The notes below the pieces were generated by a model. It ran no database searches, was not told where the DNA came from, and saw only the letters and a program-made list of their open reading frames with translations. This document shows, piece after piece, positions 9,099 to 16,251 of a stretch of DNA of 17,785 bases. The first letter of the stretch is position 1. Each line of letters opens with the position of its first letter. A program made the position numbers and the translations under genes. Source of the DNA: Candidatus Dormiibacterota bacterium (GTDB taxonomy: Bacteria > Chloroflexota > Dormibacteria > UBA8260 > Bog-877); NCBI GenBank assembly GCA_003164475.1, contig PLTL01000291.1:1-17785 (forward strand). The letters are read 5' to 3'.

Positions 9099-9670
9099 GT
9101 GGCGAGAGCACGGTCGTCTACTGCACCTGGGCGCATCGCAAGCTGCTGCCGCCCCACTTGCGCATGCGTTTCGGCGATCTGGACGATTTCGTCCGGTCAG
9201 TCGTTGGCACGGCGCAGGACTCGGTGCTACTGATTTCGCCGTACTTGAGCCCGCCCGGACTGGCTGGACTTCGCGGTGCGATGGCGATGGCGGTTGAGCG
9301 CGGAGCCTGGATCCATATTCTGACTGACGATAGCCAACCGAATCGTGATCTGAACAGCAGGGCCTTGCGCGAACTCGTTCGTGGGGATGAAGGGGAACTG
9401 GTTCGGCGTCGATTGAGGGTCCTCACCGCCTCGGCGTTGTTTCCAGTTCTCGTCCATGCTAAGGCGGTGGTTGTCGACGCGAGCAGCGGCTACTTAGGTT
9501 CGGCGAATCTATCGCAGCGCGGCCTCGACGAGAACTTTGAGATCGGTCTCGCTTTGTCGGCCGTTCAAGCGAACACAATAGCGAAGTTCGCAGAGCTGTT
9601 CGAGGCGCGCAAGTACATTGAGGATGTTACCACGCAGATGCTTGGCATTCCTCCTCGGCTCGGGCTCTAA
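9095..9670 (+). CDS. drmC: DrmC, phospholipase-D-fold protein of DISARM
   Basis: A 191-residue protein with one HKD motif: H121-x-K123-x4-D128 (HAKAVVVD). This is followed by GYLGSANLSQRGLDEN and EIGLAL, the typical second half of a PLD-superfamily nuclease active site. With a single motif, dimerisation would be needed to build a two-histidine active site. DrmC occurs in both DISARM classes; reported work on DISARM found it dispensable for protection in the model system. The GTG start overlaps the drmB stop (GTGA) and no separate ribosome site is visible. It is somewhat short for the family but has the full HKD block. The next gene is convergent and ends 12 bp away. A TTA codon encodes the leucine of GYLGS. 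Confidence 0.82.
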   Translation: MSGESTVVYCTWAHRKLLPPHLRMRFGDLDDFVRSVVGTAQDSVLLISPYLSPPGLAGLRGAMAMAVERGAWIHILTDDSQPNRDLNSRALRELVRGDEGELVRRRLRVLTASALFPVLVHAKAVVVDASSGYLGSANLSQRGLDENFEIGLALSAVQANTIAKFAELFEARKYIEDVTTQMLGIPPRLGL

Positions 9671-9674
9671 CGAT

Positions 9675-9688
9675 GCGTGTGCTCACGC
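9675..9688. terminator. Short inverted repeat between convergent genes, possible bidirectional terminator
   Basis: GCGTG (9675-9679), a 4-nt loop TGCT and CACGC (9684-9688) form a 5-bp stem. It sits in the 12-bp gap between the drmC stop and the stop of the convergent HEAT-repeat gene, running a few bases into the latter. There is no T-run and the stem is short. Position is the main argument. Confidence 0.25.
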
Positions 9689-11167
9689 GGTGAGGTCAAC
9701 CGGATCGAACCGCACCGTCTGGACCTCAAGAGCTTCCAGGCCATCCCGACCCTGATCGCGCCGTAGCCAGTTGCGCTGCGCGTGCCAGAGCGGCTCGAGC
9801 GTCCGCACCATCTCGGCCTCGAGTTCGCCGCCCGCCGCCTGAACTTGATCGGGAGGAAGCTCGCCCAGCGCGCCGAGCGCCCACAGCCGAGCTTCGCCGT
9901 GCCCGCGAGCGGCGTCAAGGAGCGCTTCCACCCGTCGGTGGCGCGACAGAAGGCACGCCGCGGATGCGGCCCCGCGATCGTCTCCCGCTCCGAGCCGCCG
10001 GACAAGCTGCGGCACGAGTTCGTCCGGCAGCGTCTGCAGCCCGACGATCGCGTGCAGGCTAATCAATGGATCTTCGTCTGCGGTCAAGGGGAGCAGGAGG
10101 TCCGGCCGTGGCTTGGCGCCCCTCCCCAGACCCCACGCCGCTGCCGACCGTAGCTCGGTGGGGTTCGCAGCGTCGTTGGCGACCGCCGCCAGGGCCTGTG
10201 CCGCCTCATCCGTCGGTACCTCCGAGAGGGCGAACACCGCCTCCATGCGAGCTTCATCGCTGTCGATAAACGCGTTGGCGCGCTGGCCGATGCGGGACGT
10301 CCATCGTTCCGGATCAAGCCTAGCAAGACTGACGAGCGCTTCCAGTTTGATTCGCCAGTCGGTCTCCCGAGACTCGATCGACATGAGTTCTTCGGCCAGA
10401 TCTGCCCTGCCCTCGATCCCCACCGCCTTGACGGCCGCATAGCGCTCGGCTTGGTCGGAAGCACCGAGAGCAGCCGCGACATCCCATGTGCGACCTGGGC
10501 AGGCCAGGGAAGGGGCCGGCGCGACTATTCCGGCAATCATCGTCTCTCCGGCCACGAGCACTTCTTCGGGCCGGACGTAAACAAAGCGCTGGTCGCCCCA
10601 CCGATCCCATTGCCAGTACCGAGTGAATTTGCCGCCGTCCCAGCGGCATACCAATCGGTTCTCACTGTCGACGCCCTGGAAGACCCCTGCTCGCTCGGCG
10701 ACCCAGCACGCCCAGCTCATCGTCATCTCGGAGCCTTCGGACGCCGCCTTCGGAGCGCTGAGCTTGGCCCGCGTCACGCTGGCGTTCAGCGCTGCCGCAG
10801 TGAAGAAGACAGGCTTGCCCACGACTGGGATGTCCCTCGCCGGGTCGGCGTGCGCGAAGGCGTAGAGGTCCTGGGGTCTCATTCCGCCCTCGTTCCACCG
10901 CCTTCCAGGACGCTCCGAGTGCGACAGGATGATCCCGAGCTTCGACTTAGCCCGCGACTCCACCCGGAGCCCACACTGCAAGCAGACGAGGTCTGGCAGT
11001 CGCAACCGCTTCACCTTGGTCTGCCAAACCTTGTTAGCCATCGCGTAGCGTTCAAGCTCGACCGGCCGATGACCATGCTCGTTACGGAGGACCTGGCCGA
11101 CCTTGGCGGTGCCAGCTGCTCCCATCGAGACGAAGCGGGCGAAGGAAGCGTCCTCTTTGAAGCCCAC
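9683..11167 (-). CDS. Putative nuclease fused to HEAT repeats (candidate restriction subunit)
   Basis: A 494-residue protein in two parts. The N-terminus (about 1-110) has KRLRLPDLVCLQCG, then VESRAKSKL: P58-D59, C62-x2-C65, E70-S71-R72-A73-K74. This order (PD, short zinc knuckle, E-x-[K/R]-x-K) resembles a PD-(D/E)xK nuclease core in which the usual lysine would be R72; that reading is inference. Residues about 235-440 form repeated helical pairs (RYAAVKAVG, IKLEALVSLARL, RMEAVFALSEV, LRSAAAWGLG, LISLHAIVGLQ, GAASAACLLS), typical of HEAT or PBS-lyase-type repeats used for binding protein or DNA. The GTG start abuts the stop of the XRE regulator (TGAGTG), so the two are co-transcribed. The methyltransferase beyond the regulator is divergent. 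The arrangement suggests a C-protein-controlled restriction gene. A non-nuclease adaptor remains possible. Confidence 0.65.
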   Translation of the reverse strand: MGFKEDASFARFVSMGAAGTAKVGQVLRNEHGHRPVELERYAMANKVWQTKVKRLRLPDLVCLQCGLRVESRAKSKLGIILSHSERPGRRWNEGGMRPQDLYAFAHADPARDIPVVGKPVFFTAAALNASVTRAKLSAPKAASEGSEMTMSWACWVAERAGVFQGVDSENRLVCRWDGGKFTRYWQWDRWGDQRFVYVRPEEVLVAGETMIAGIVAPAPSLACPGRTWDVAAALGASDQAERYAAVKAVGIEGRADLAEELMSIESRETDWRIKLEALVSLARLDPERWTSRIGQRANAFIDSDEARMEAVFALSEVPTDEAAQALAAVANDAANPTELRSAAAWGLGRGAKPRPDLLLPLTADEDPLISLHAIVGLQTLPDELVPQLVRRLGAGDDRGAASAACLLSRHRRVEALLDAARGHGEARLWALGALGELPPDQVQAAGGELEAEMVRTLEPLWHAQRNWLRRDQGRDGLEALEVQTVRFDPVDLTA

Positions 11168-11410
11168 TCAGACCGCTCCCGGCCTGAACAGCTCGGACGG
11201 ATCGACCCCAAGCGCGTCGGCAAGCGCATAGACGTTGTCGATGCCGACGTTGCGCAGCCCCCGCTCCAGACTGGAGACGTATGTCCGGTGAAGCCCTGCG
11301 GCCTCGGCCAGCGCCTCCTGCGACATGCCCTTGTTCACCCGCAGGACCCGCACCCTTCTACCGAAGGCGGCTCGCCGGGATTCCCACGGTTCGGCACGCC
11401 GCTCGGTCAT
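11168..11410 (-). CDS. XRE-family HTH regulator resembling a restriction-modification controller (C) protein
   Basis: An 80-residue protein that is almost entirely a lambda-repressor-type helix-turn-helix: FGRRVRVLRVNKG, MSQEALAEAAGLHRTYVSSL, ERGLRNVGIDNVYALADALG, then DPSELF. The size, the RTYVSSLERG-like recognition helix and the short C-terminus match C proteins that time restriction versus modification. It starts at ATG 11410. The downstream putative nuclease follows with no gap and the methyltransferase starts 26 bp away in the other direction, which is the C-R divergent-from-M layout of PvuII-type systems. It probably binds the tandem repeats in that gap and controls both directions. 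A generic XRE repressor cannot be excluded. Confidence 0.85.
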   Translation of the reverse strand: MTERRAEPWESRRAAFGRRVRVLRVNKGMSQEALAEAAGLHRTYVSSLERGLRNVGIDNVYALADALGVDPSELFRPGAV

Positions 11411-11436
11411 GATGGGCAGACGGTAGACGGTAGATC
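11411..11436. promoter_or_regulatory. Divergent control region with tandem AGACGGT repeats (putative C-protein operator)
   Basis: The 26 bp between the two ATG codons contain AGACGGT at 11418-11424 and again at 11425-11431. A third, imperfect copy (AGATCAT) at 11432-11438 runs into the methyltransferase ATG. Read on the - strand, each perfect repeat gives TACCGT, which fits the TAnnnT pattern of a -10 element, 9 nt from the regulator start. The repeats would therefore overlap the regulator promoter, as expected for autoregulation. The sequence does not show the classical GACT/AGTC C-box symmetry, so the operator type is uncertain. Confidence 0.45.
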
Positions 11437-13329
11437 ATGTCGACGATGCACTTGCAGACTATGAGCAACACTATGACGACGATGAGTAACATAGCTGCCA
11501 TGCCACGAGACGTCTTTGTCAAACGCTCCGATCCCGTCTATATGGCCCACAGCTACCTCACCAAGGTCCCACTGGCTGCTATCGAGCCATTCATCAGGAC
11601 ATTCAGCCAGCCAGGCGACGTGGTGGTCGATCCTTTCGCTGGCTCGGGCATGACCGGCGTCGCAGCGGCGATCCTTGGACGCCGGGCGCGCCTCTTCGAT
11701 ATCAGTGTGCTCGGGCGTCACATCGGGACGAACTACCTCAACATCGTCGAGCCGGGAGGGCTCCGCACGACGGCCCACGCGGTCGTGCGGGCGGCCGTAG
11801 CCCGCGCAGGGGACCTGTACGCCGTGAGTTGTACCCGCTGTGGGGATGAGCACGCCGTGCTTGCCAAGCGCACCTGGAGCATCGTCGTCGAATGCCCCTC
11901 GTGCGGTGCGGGCGTCAACTTCTATCGCAGCCTGGAGTCGGCGAGCTGGCACAAATCCAAGATGGTGTGCCCGTCATGCTCTTGCCCGATTTCCAGCAAG
12001 GCTCGACGGATCGGCGAGGAACCCGTCGTCGACTCCATCGCGTGCGGCTGCTCCCCGACCCAACTTGATCAGCTCCCAACAGGCGATCCGGCCACGCTCC
12101 CCATCGGTGAGTTGGACTGGAAAGACGTTGCCATCCCTGCGGACCGCCAAATGTACCAGGCGTCCGCGCTGGGCAAGCATGGCCTGACGACCGTCGCCTC
12201 CTTCTACAGTCCGCGCAACCTCGCCATGCTTGCCGCGCTCCGTGCTGCGATCGCGACGATCGGCGACCAGCCCACCCGTGACAAGCTCATGTTTGCCTTC
12301 ACGGCAATCCTCACCCGAGCGTCGAAGAGATATCAGTGGTCACGAGAGCGTCCTCTCAACGCCGCCAACGCCAACTACTACGTGGCTGCCGTCTTCTACG
12401 AATGGAACGTCCTCGAGCTCTTTGAACGAAAGATCGAAGCTGCCCTACGCTCCGACGGCTGGATTCTCCAACATTACGGCCGGGAGTTTCCACTCTCCGA
12501 ATTCGCCCCCGACGTCACCTACGAGACCACCAGCGCCGAGAGGCTCCCCCTCCCCGACAACAGCGCCGACTACGTCTTTACCGACCCACCCTTTGGGTCC
12601 AACCTCTTCTACGCGGACATGGCACTCTTCCAGGAGGCCTGGCTCTCCGACTTCACGGACCACAACCTCGAAGCTGTGATCGACCGCGGCACGCGGAAGA
12701 AGCGTGACGGCGACCGGTATCAGCGGATCTTGAAGGCTGCGCTCGCTGAATGTCGGCGCGTACTACGCCCCGGTAGGTTCATCACGATGGTATTCGGGAA
12801 CTCAACCGGTGCTGTGTGGGCCATTGTGCAGCGAGCCATCGACGAGGCAGGGTTGGTCATCGAACCGGGGAGTGTCGCCATCCTCAATAAGGGCCAGCGA
12901 TCAGTCAAGGGGCTTGCCTCGGGATTCGAGCACGTGGCCACCGTCGACCTCATCCTGTCGATGCGCGAGCGGCGCCAAGGCGACCCAATCAACAGCCATA
13001 TACCCAGCGCCGCGGAGATCGAGGACAGCGTAGCGGCAGCTCTTGCGGATGGGCGCGTTGATAGTCCCAGCCACCTCTACCTTGAGCTGCTCCGCCGCGG
13101 GATTGCTGAGGCATGGGACCTCGCCGGCCTCGACCTGCGCCTGGTCACCCAGGCCGTGACCAAGCAGGGGTGGTTGATTGAGCCCGCCACCGGACGGCTG
13201 AAGGCCCGCGGCTCTGTAGTGCTGCGAGGTGCACCCCAAACAGGAGGTCGGCCTGTGGCGCCAGACGTCGCCGCGCTTGAGCTGCCATGGCAAGAAGCCC
13301 TTCCTCTCGCGTCCACTCCTGCGCACTGA
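11437..13329 (+). CDS. Amino-type (N6-adenine or N4-cytosine) DNA methyltransferase with zinc-ribbon insertion
   Basis: A 630-residue DNA methyltransferase. The AdoMet-binding motif I DPFAGSGMTG begins at D65, and the catalytic motif IV DPPF is at 383-386 in FTDPPFGSNLFYADM; this order and the DPPF box indicate exocyclic-amine methylation. Between them lies a cysteine-rich insert, C132/C135, C153/C156, C178/C181/C183 and C203/C205, suggesting two zinc ribbons. The C-terminal 130 residues may form a target-recognition or accessory region. The frame starts at ATG 11437, but the first 22 residues hold six methionines and look non-coding. ATG 11500 is attractive: TAACAT lies 7 nt upstream, the geometry of a leaderless promoter, giving 609 residues. 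It is divergent from the regulator and putative nuclease, presumably their cognate modification enzyme. It is not the cytosine-C5 type of DrmMII. Confidence 0.85.
   Translation: MSTMHLQTMSNTMTTMSNIAAMPRDVFVKRSDPVYMAHSYLTKVPLAAIEPFIRTFSQPGDVVVDPFAGSGMTGVAAAILGRRARLFDISVLGRHIGTNYLNIVEPGGLRTTAHAVVRAAVARAGDLYAVSCTRCGDEHAVLAKRTWSIVVECPSCGAGVNFYRSLESASWHKSKMVCPSCSCPISSKARRIGEEPVVDSIACGCSPTQLDQLPTGDPATLPIGELDWKDVAIPADRQMYQASALGKHGLTTVASFYSPRNLAMLAALRAAIATIGDQPTRDKLMFAFTAILTRASKRYQWSRERPLNAANANYYVAAVFYEWNVLELFERKIEAALRSDGWILQHYGREFPLSEFAPDVTYETTSAERLPLPDNSADYVFTDPPFGSNLFYADMALFQEAWLSDFTDHNLEAVIDRGTRKKRDGDRYQRILKAALAECRRVLRPGRFITMVFGNSTGAVWAIVQRAIDEAGLVIEPGSVAILNKGQRSVKGLASGFEHVATVDLILSMRERRQGDPINSHIPSAAEIEDSVAAALADGRVDSPSHLYLELLRRGIAEAWDLAGLDLRLVTQAVTKQGWLIEPATGRLKARGSVVLRGAPQTGGRPVAPDVAALELPWQEALPLASTPAH
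11487..11492 (+). promoter_or_regulatory. Possible -10 element for leaderless methyltransferase mRNA
   Basis: TAACAT matches the TAnnnT consensus and sits 7 nt before the in-frame ATG at 11500. No Shine-Dalgarno sequence precedes this ATG or the other nearby ATG codons (11437, 11446, 11461, 11473, 11482). This geometry is typical for leaderless transcripts in actinobacteria. It would place the true start 21 codons into the open frame. Confidence 0.35.
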
Positions 13330-13405
13330 GGTCCCGGTCCACGGGTTTCGCCCACTCCCCAGAGCGCGTGGTCGACGCCTCGGTCAGTGGTGTCTTCCAA
13401 GAGCA

Positions 13406-14179
13406 CTACCCACGTCCGATCTCGATCTCCTCATTTGTCGATGTCGAAAGTACTTGGTGTAGGCGCCGCCCGAACTCTGAGCGATCGTCCCGCGACACCC
13501 CGAACGCTGCCGTCAGGTGGGGCAATGGGAGCACCGTCGCCTCGCCCCATTCGGTAGCTACGGTGAGGACCCGGCCCTGCCAATCGCGGAGGCGCAAGTC
13601 CTCGGGCAAGATTGCGGCCAGATCCATCACAAGGTCCCTGAGGCACCAAAGGGCCCATGCGCCGCACGTGACCACAACGCGCGGGGCGCAATCTCGCAGG
13701 GCGGCGTCGGTGTACCGCCTCTTCAGGTGGTCCCAGATCTCCTTCGACCAAGCTTCCCTGCCGGTCGCACTTCGGTAGGGAATGGCGTCCATGGCAAGGG
13801 CATCGCTACCCAAGCGAAATACGCCATCGGCAGCGAGCTCGCCAAGCTCGGTGTAGCGCTGGTAGAGTTGCGCCAGCCTCTCGGCGAAGTCGCTGTCAGC
13901 GAGATCGCTCCAATACCGGTAATACGCCCCGAGACTGGTCCCTCCTCGCGGCGAACCGAGCTCCCCGCCGAAGCTCGGGTTGAAGCCTAGGAAGAGCAAT
14001 CCCCGTTTGGCTTCGCGCTCGAGAAACGGCACCGGCAGCTGCCATTGTTCCCAACTGAGGTGATGGCCTTCGGTGTCTTGGGTATCGCGGAAAGGGTGGC
14101 ACGGGTGTTCAGGATCGTGGAACGCGGCCTCAGCATCATTCAGTAGCCACCGAGCCGTCGCGATGGAAACGGTGCTCAC
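13406..14179 (-). CDS. Uracil-DNA glycosylase superfamily-like protein
   Basis: A 257-residue protein with features of the uracil-DNA glycosylase fold. LLFLGFNPSFGG (61-72) resembles the GxNPG-type motif 1 and DAIPYRS (131-137) the following loop. VVVTCGAWA (168-176) resembles the central VVTLGKxA strand, and VLPLPHLTAAFG (216-227, H221) the HPS-type motif 2. The catalytic class is not clear because the motif-1 Asp/Asn context is atypical. It is the last gene of the - strand run. The GTG start lies 15 bp after the DUF5677-like stop with no Shine-Dalgarno sequence. It is convergent with the methyltransferase (76 bp between stops, no clear hairpin). In this context it may excise modified or deaminated bases or act as a defence effector; both are inference. 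Confidence 0.6.
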   Translation of the reverse strand: MSTVSIATARWLLNDAEAAFHDPEHPCHPFRDTQDTEGHHLSWEQWQLPVPFLEREAKRGLLFLGFNPSFGGELGSPRGGTSLGAYYRYWSDLADSDFAERLAQLYQRYTELGELAADGVFRLGSDALAMDAIPYRSATGREAWSKEIWDHLKRRYTDAALRDCAPRVVVTCGAWALWCLRDLVMDLAAILPEDLRLRDWQGRVLTVATEWGEATVLPLPHLTAAFGVSRDDRSEFGRRLHQVLSTSTNEEIEIGRG

Positions 14180-14194
14180 GTTGCTGTGAAGGGG

Positions 14195-15082
14195 CTAAAC
14201 CGGCAATCGTCCGAAGACTGCGCGCACTCCATCGTCAGCGCCGGAATCCTGCCGATAGGCAGTGACCGCCTCGCGCATGAAGAGGTTGAGCGCTTGGCAC
14301 TCTGGATCCACGCTTTCAAGCTCGAAGTGTCTCATGATCACCAAGGAGGAGTACTTCAGGGCGTTGCTTGCACATGTCAGCGCTGCGAGAGGTGCACGGA
14401 AATGCGGCCCGCAAGTCAAGGGCTCTCCTCTCATGAGCTGTTGGCCGGTCGCGAGTACCGCGATGGCCCGGGCGTGCGTCATTGTTGAAAGGAAGTCGTA
14501 TTCCGTTTCATACCATTCGATCAAGCCGAGCTTCATTGCCATATCGCGGTCCGTGAGACCGTGCCAGGAGTGAGTGTTGGGCTTCTTGGCCCCGCTCGGG
14601 ACGAGTTTGTCTGGGTAGATCCCTCCCTGAGCGACATGGGCCTCGACCGCACCGCGCGCAGCTTCACTCGAATCGGAGATCAATCGCTCAACGACGCCTG
14701 GATCGAAACGCTGCAACTGACGCTCCCTCGCCAGCATCCGCTGCTCCTGATCCCCTAGCTGTAGCCAGAAGCGAAGGGCCCATCCGTCTGCATTTGCGGA
14801 TCTGACGATGTGCATGAGGTTCATCGTCGTGCTGATCATGGCCCGGCCCAAAGGCAGAGCTTCTTCGGAGTACCCGAGATCCACGAGGGCCAAGTTGGCC
14901 CGACACAACTGGAAGATGTGGTGGTAGAGAGCATAGGGGACCCACCTGCCGGCTGGGTCCCCGGGACTAAGTGGAACGCGTTCCAGCAGCCGATGTGACA
15001 ACCCTCGGATATACGCCGCATGTGCAGCGACAAGCTGCCGGTACGCAGGTGTGTCCCCCCGGGGTGGCTCGGGAATCGTCAT
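14195..15082 (-). CDS. DUF5677-like helical protein
   Basis: A 295-residue, mostly alpha-helical protein. The segment YSEEALPLGRAMISTTMNLM (about 90-109) has the look of DUF5677 proteins, in which a helix bearing a conserved Arg followed by hydrophobic residues precedes a long helical bundle. The C-terminal half has WHGLTDRDMAMKLG, then YETEYDFLSTMTHARAIAV, also family-like. Function is unknown; such proteins recur in defence islands and may be related to HEPN-type bundles (inference). ATG 15082 overlaps the DUF4238 stop (ATGA), with an excellent AGAGGTGA ribosome site 6 nt upstream. It is the fourth gene of the five-gene - strand run. Confidence 0.65.
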   Translation of the reverse strand: MTIPEPPRGDTPAYRQLVAAHAAYIRGLSHRLLERVPLSPGDPAGRWVPYALYHHIFQLCRANLALVDLGYSEEALPLGRAMISTTMNLMHIVRSANADGWALRFWLQLGDQEQRMLARERQLQRFDPGVVERLISDSSEAARGAVEAHVAQGGIYPDKLVPSGAKKPNTHSWHGLTDRDMAMKLGLIEWYETEYDFLSTMTHARAIAVLATGQQLMRGEPLTCGPHFRAPLAALTCASNALKYSSLVIMRHFELESVDPECQALNLFMREAVTAYRQDSGADDGVRAVFGRLPV

Positions 15083-16233
15083 GAAGTCACCTCTTGCGCA
15101 CGCACCTTCGTCGTCGTAGGTCCTGCAATCACCCTAGCCACCTTGGCGGACGCAGGCGCTGGTCCTTCAAGGATGTAGATGTTCGGTGCCTGGGGCCTCC
15201 ACAGCTCAACAACCTCCGGTTTAGCCTTCGCTTGGCTGACCACGGCTTGGAATGCGTCCGCCGTCGCTCCAAAGAGAGAATCCCGAGCCCAAGCGAAGCC
15301 TCGCAGGTTGATTTCCTCCACACGCGGCGCTGGACATCGGAGGTGCCGTACAGAGCCGGGGTTCCCGGTATGCAAGAGAAGACAGGCGGTAGGGTCTATA
15401 GGGAGTGTCGCCTCGAAGGTTGGTGAAGACAACCATCCGGCGTTGCTGTTGGGATTCGCTGGGTCGTAGCGGGCCAGTGGCTCGTCGGAGAGCACGAAGC
15501 GGAAGGCCTTCGCTGGAGGTGTATGAAGGACGACCACCTCCTTCGTAAAGACCGCTTCGGCGAGCTTCTCAAGCGCAATCGTCTGGCCAACAACCTCGTG
15601 GTCGCGGTTGGCAACAACCCGGACATCGTGCTCCAAGATGGCCACGGTGTCCGCTTGCCACTGTGCAACCTCCTCGTCCGAGGGTTCCTGACCCATGGTC
15701 TCTCGCAGATGATCCCTCGCCTGCTCATGCCCAGATGACACTTGATTGATCATGTACATGCGCCGTGCCTCTTCCATCATGAAGCGCGCGTAGCCTCGAC
15801 CTCTTGGCGTTCGCACTTGCTGTGCAGCAACGAAGTTAGCCAGGACTCCCATCTCCATCAGCGACGGCTCTCGCCCGGCCACCAAAGCATTGACGATCGG
15901 TGCCGCTTGCTCCTCGAACAATGAGAAGAAGAGCTCTATAAGACCGGCCTCTTCTTTCGATTGTGTCTTCAAGGTGTTGTAGTCTTTCACGACAGCAACA
16001 TCTGCCGTGGATAGAGAATTGATCTTTCCATCCGCAAGGTGGTACTCGCAGATGAAGTGGTGACCATGGCGCATGATGGCGAAGCGATTGAGCAGGAATC
16101 GGGGCACGTAGTGGTGGCGCGATCCGACATTGCGTAGCCGGTTGATTAGGCCTGGAGGAAGACCAGCGATAGCCGTTGCAGCGTCGGTTTGGCCCGCATC
16201 GGCAGCCTCAGGTTGCGGGACCCGGGACTTCAC
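15079..16233 (-). CDS. DUF4238 domain protein
   Basis: A 384-residue protein with the DUF4238 signature near the N-terminus: SRHHYVPRFLLNRFA (38-52), where the HHYVP motif is the family hallmark. The next block (FICEYHLADGKI, then VAVVKDYNTL) and the helical segment ELFFSLFEEQAAPIVNAL also fit. LSDEPLARYDP and LPIDPTACLLLH occupy the places of the usual SDxP and LPLsP elements. Family length (about 300-400) matches. The biochemical function is unknown, although the conserved histidines make an enzymatic role plausible (inference). The GTG start is supported by AGGTGG, 6 nt upstream, in the 18-bp gap after the preceding gene. The 3' end overlaps the DUF5677-like gene by 4 bp. Confidence 0.8.
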   Translation of the reverse strand: MKSRVPQPEAADAGQTDAATAIAGLPPGLINRLRNVGSRHHYVPRFLLNRFAIMRHGHHFICEYHLADGKINSLSTADVAVVKDYNTLKTQSKEEAGLIELFFSLFEEQAAPIVNALVAGREPSLMEMGVLANFVAAQQVRTPRGRGYARFMMEEARRMYMINQVSSGHEQARDHLRETMGQEPSDEEVAQWQADTVAILEHDVRVVANRDHEVVGQTIALEKLAEAVFTKEVVVLHTPPAKAFRFVLSDEPLARYDPANPNSNAGWLSSPTFEATLPIDPTACLLLHTGNPGSVRHLRCPAPRVEEINLRGFAWARDSLFGATADAFQAVVSQAKAKPEVVELWRPQAPNIYILEGPAPASAKVARVIAGPTTTKVRAQEVTS

Positions 16234-16251
16234 ACTACGCCACCTGATGGA

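Noticed and set aside
11411..11440. CRISPR-like or large tandem array
   Set aside because: Only two perfect 7-bp units and one partial unit exist. This fits an operator, not an array. No CRISPR repeats were seen anywhere in the window.
10451..11464. Long + strand open frame of 337 codons
   Set aside because: It lies antisense to the HEAT-repeat gene and the regulator. Its translation is Arg/Pro-rich without recognisable motifs, whereas the - strand frames encode clear HEAT repeats and an HTH domain.
11437..13329. Assignment of the downstream methyltransferase as DrmMI or DrmMII
   Set aside because: DrmMII is a cytosine-C5 enzyme with a PC-type active site, and DrmMI belongs to class 1 with DrmD. 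This protein has DPPF, zinc ribbons, and its own divergent controller and partner gene.
13330..13405. Terminator between the convergent methyltransferase and UDG-like genes
   Set aside because: No convincing inverted repeat or T-run is visible in the 76-bp gap.
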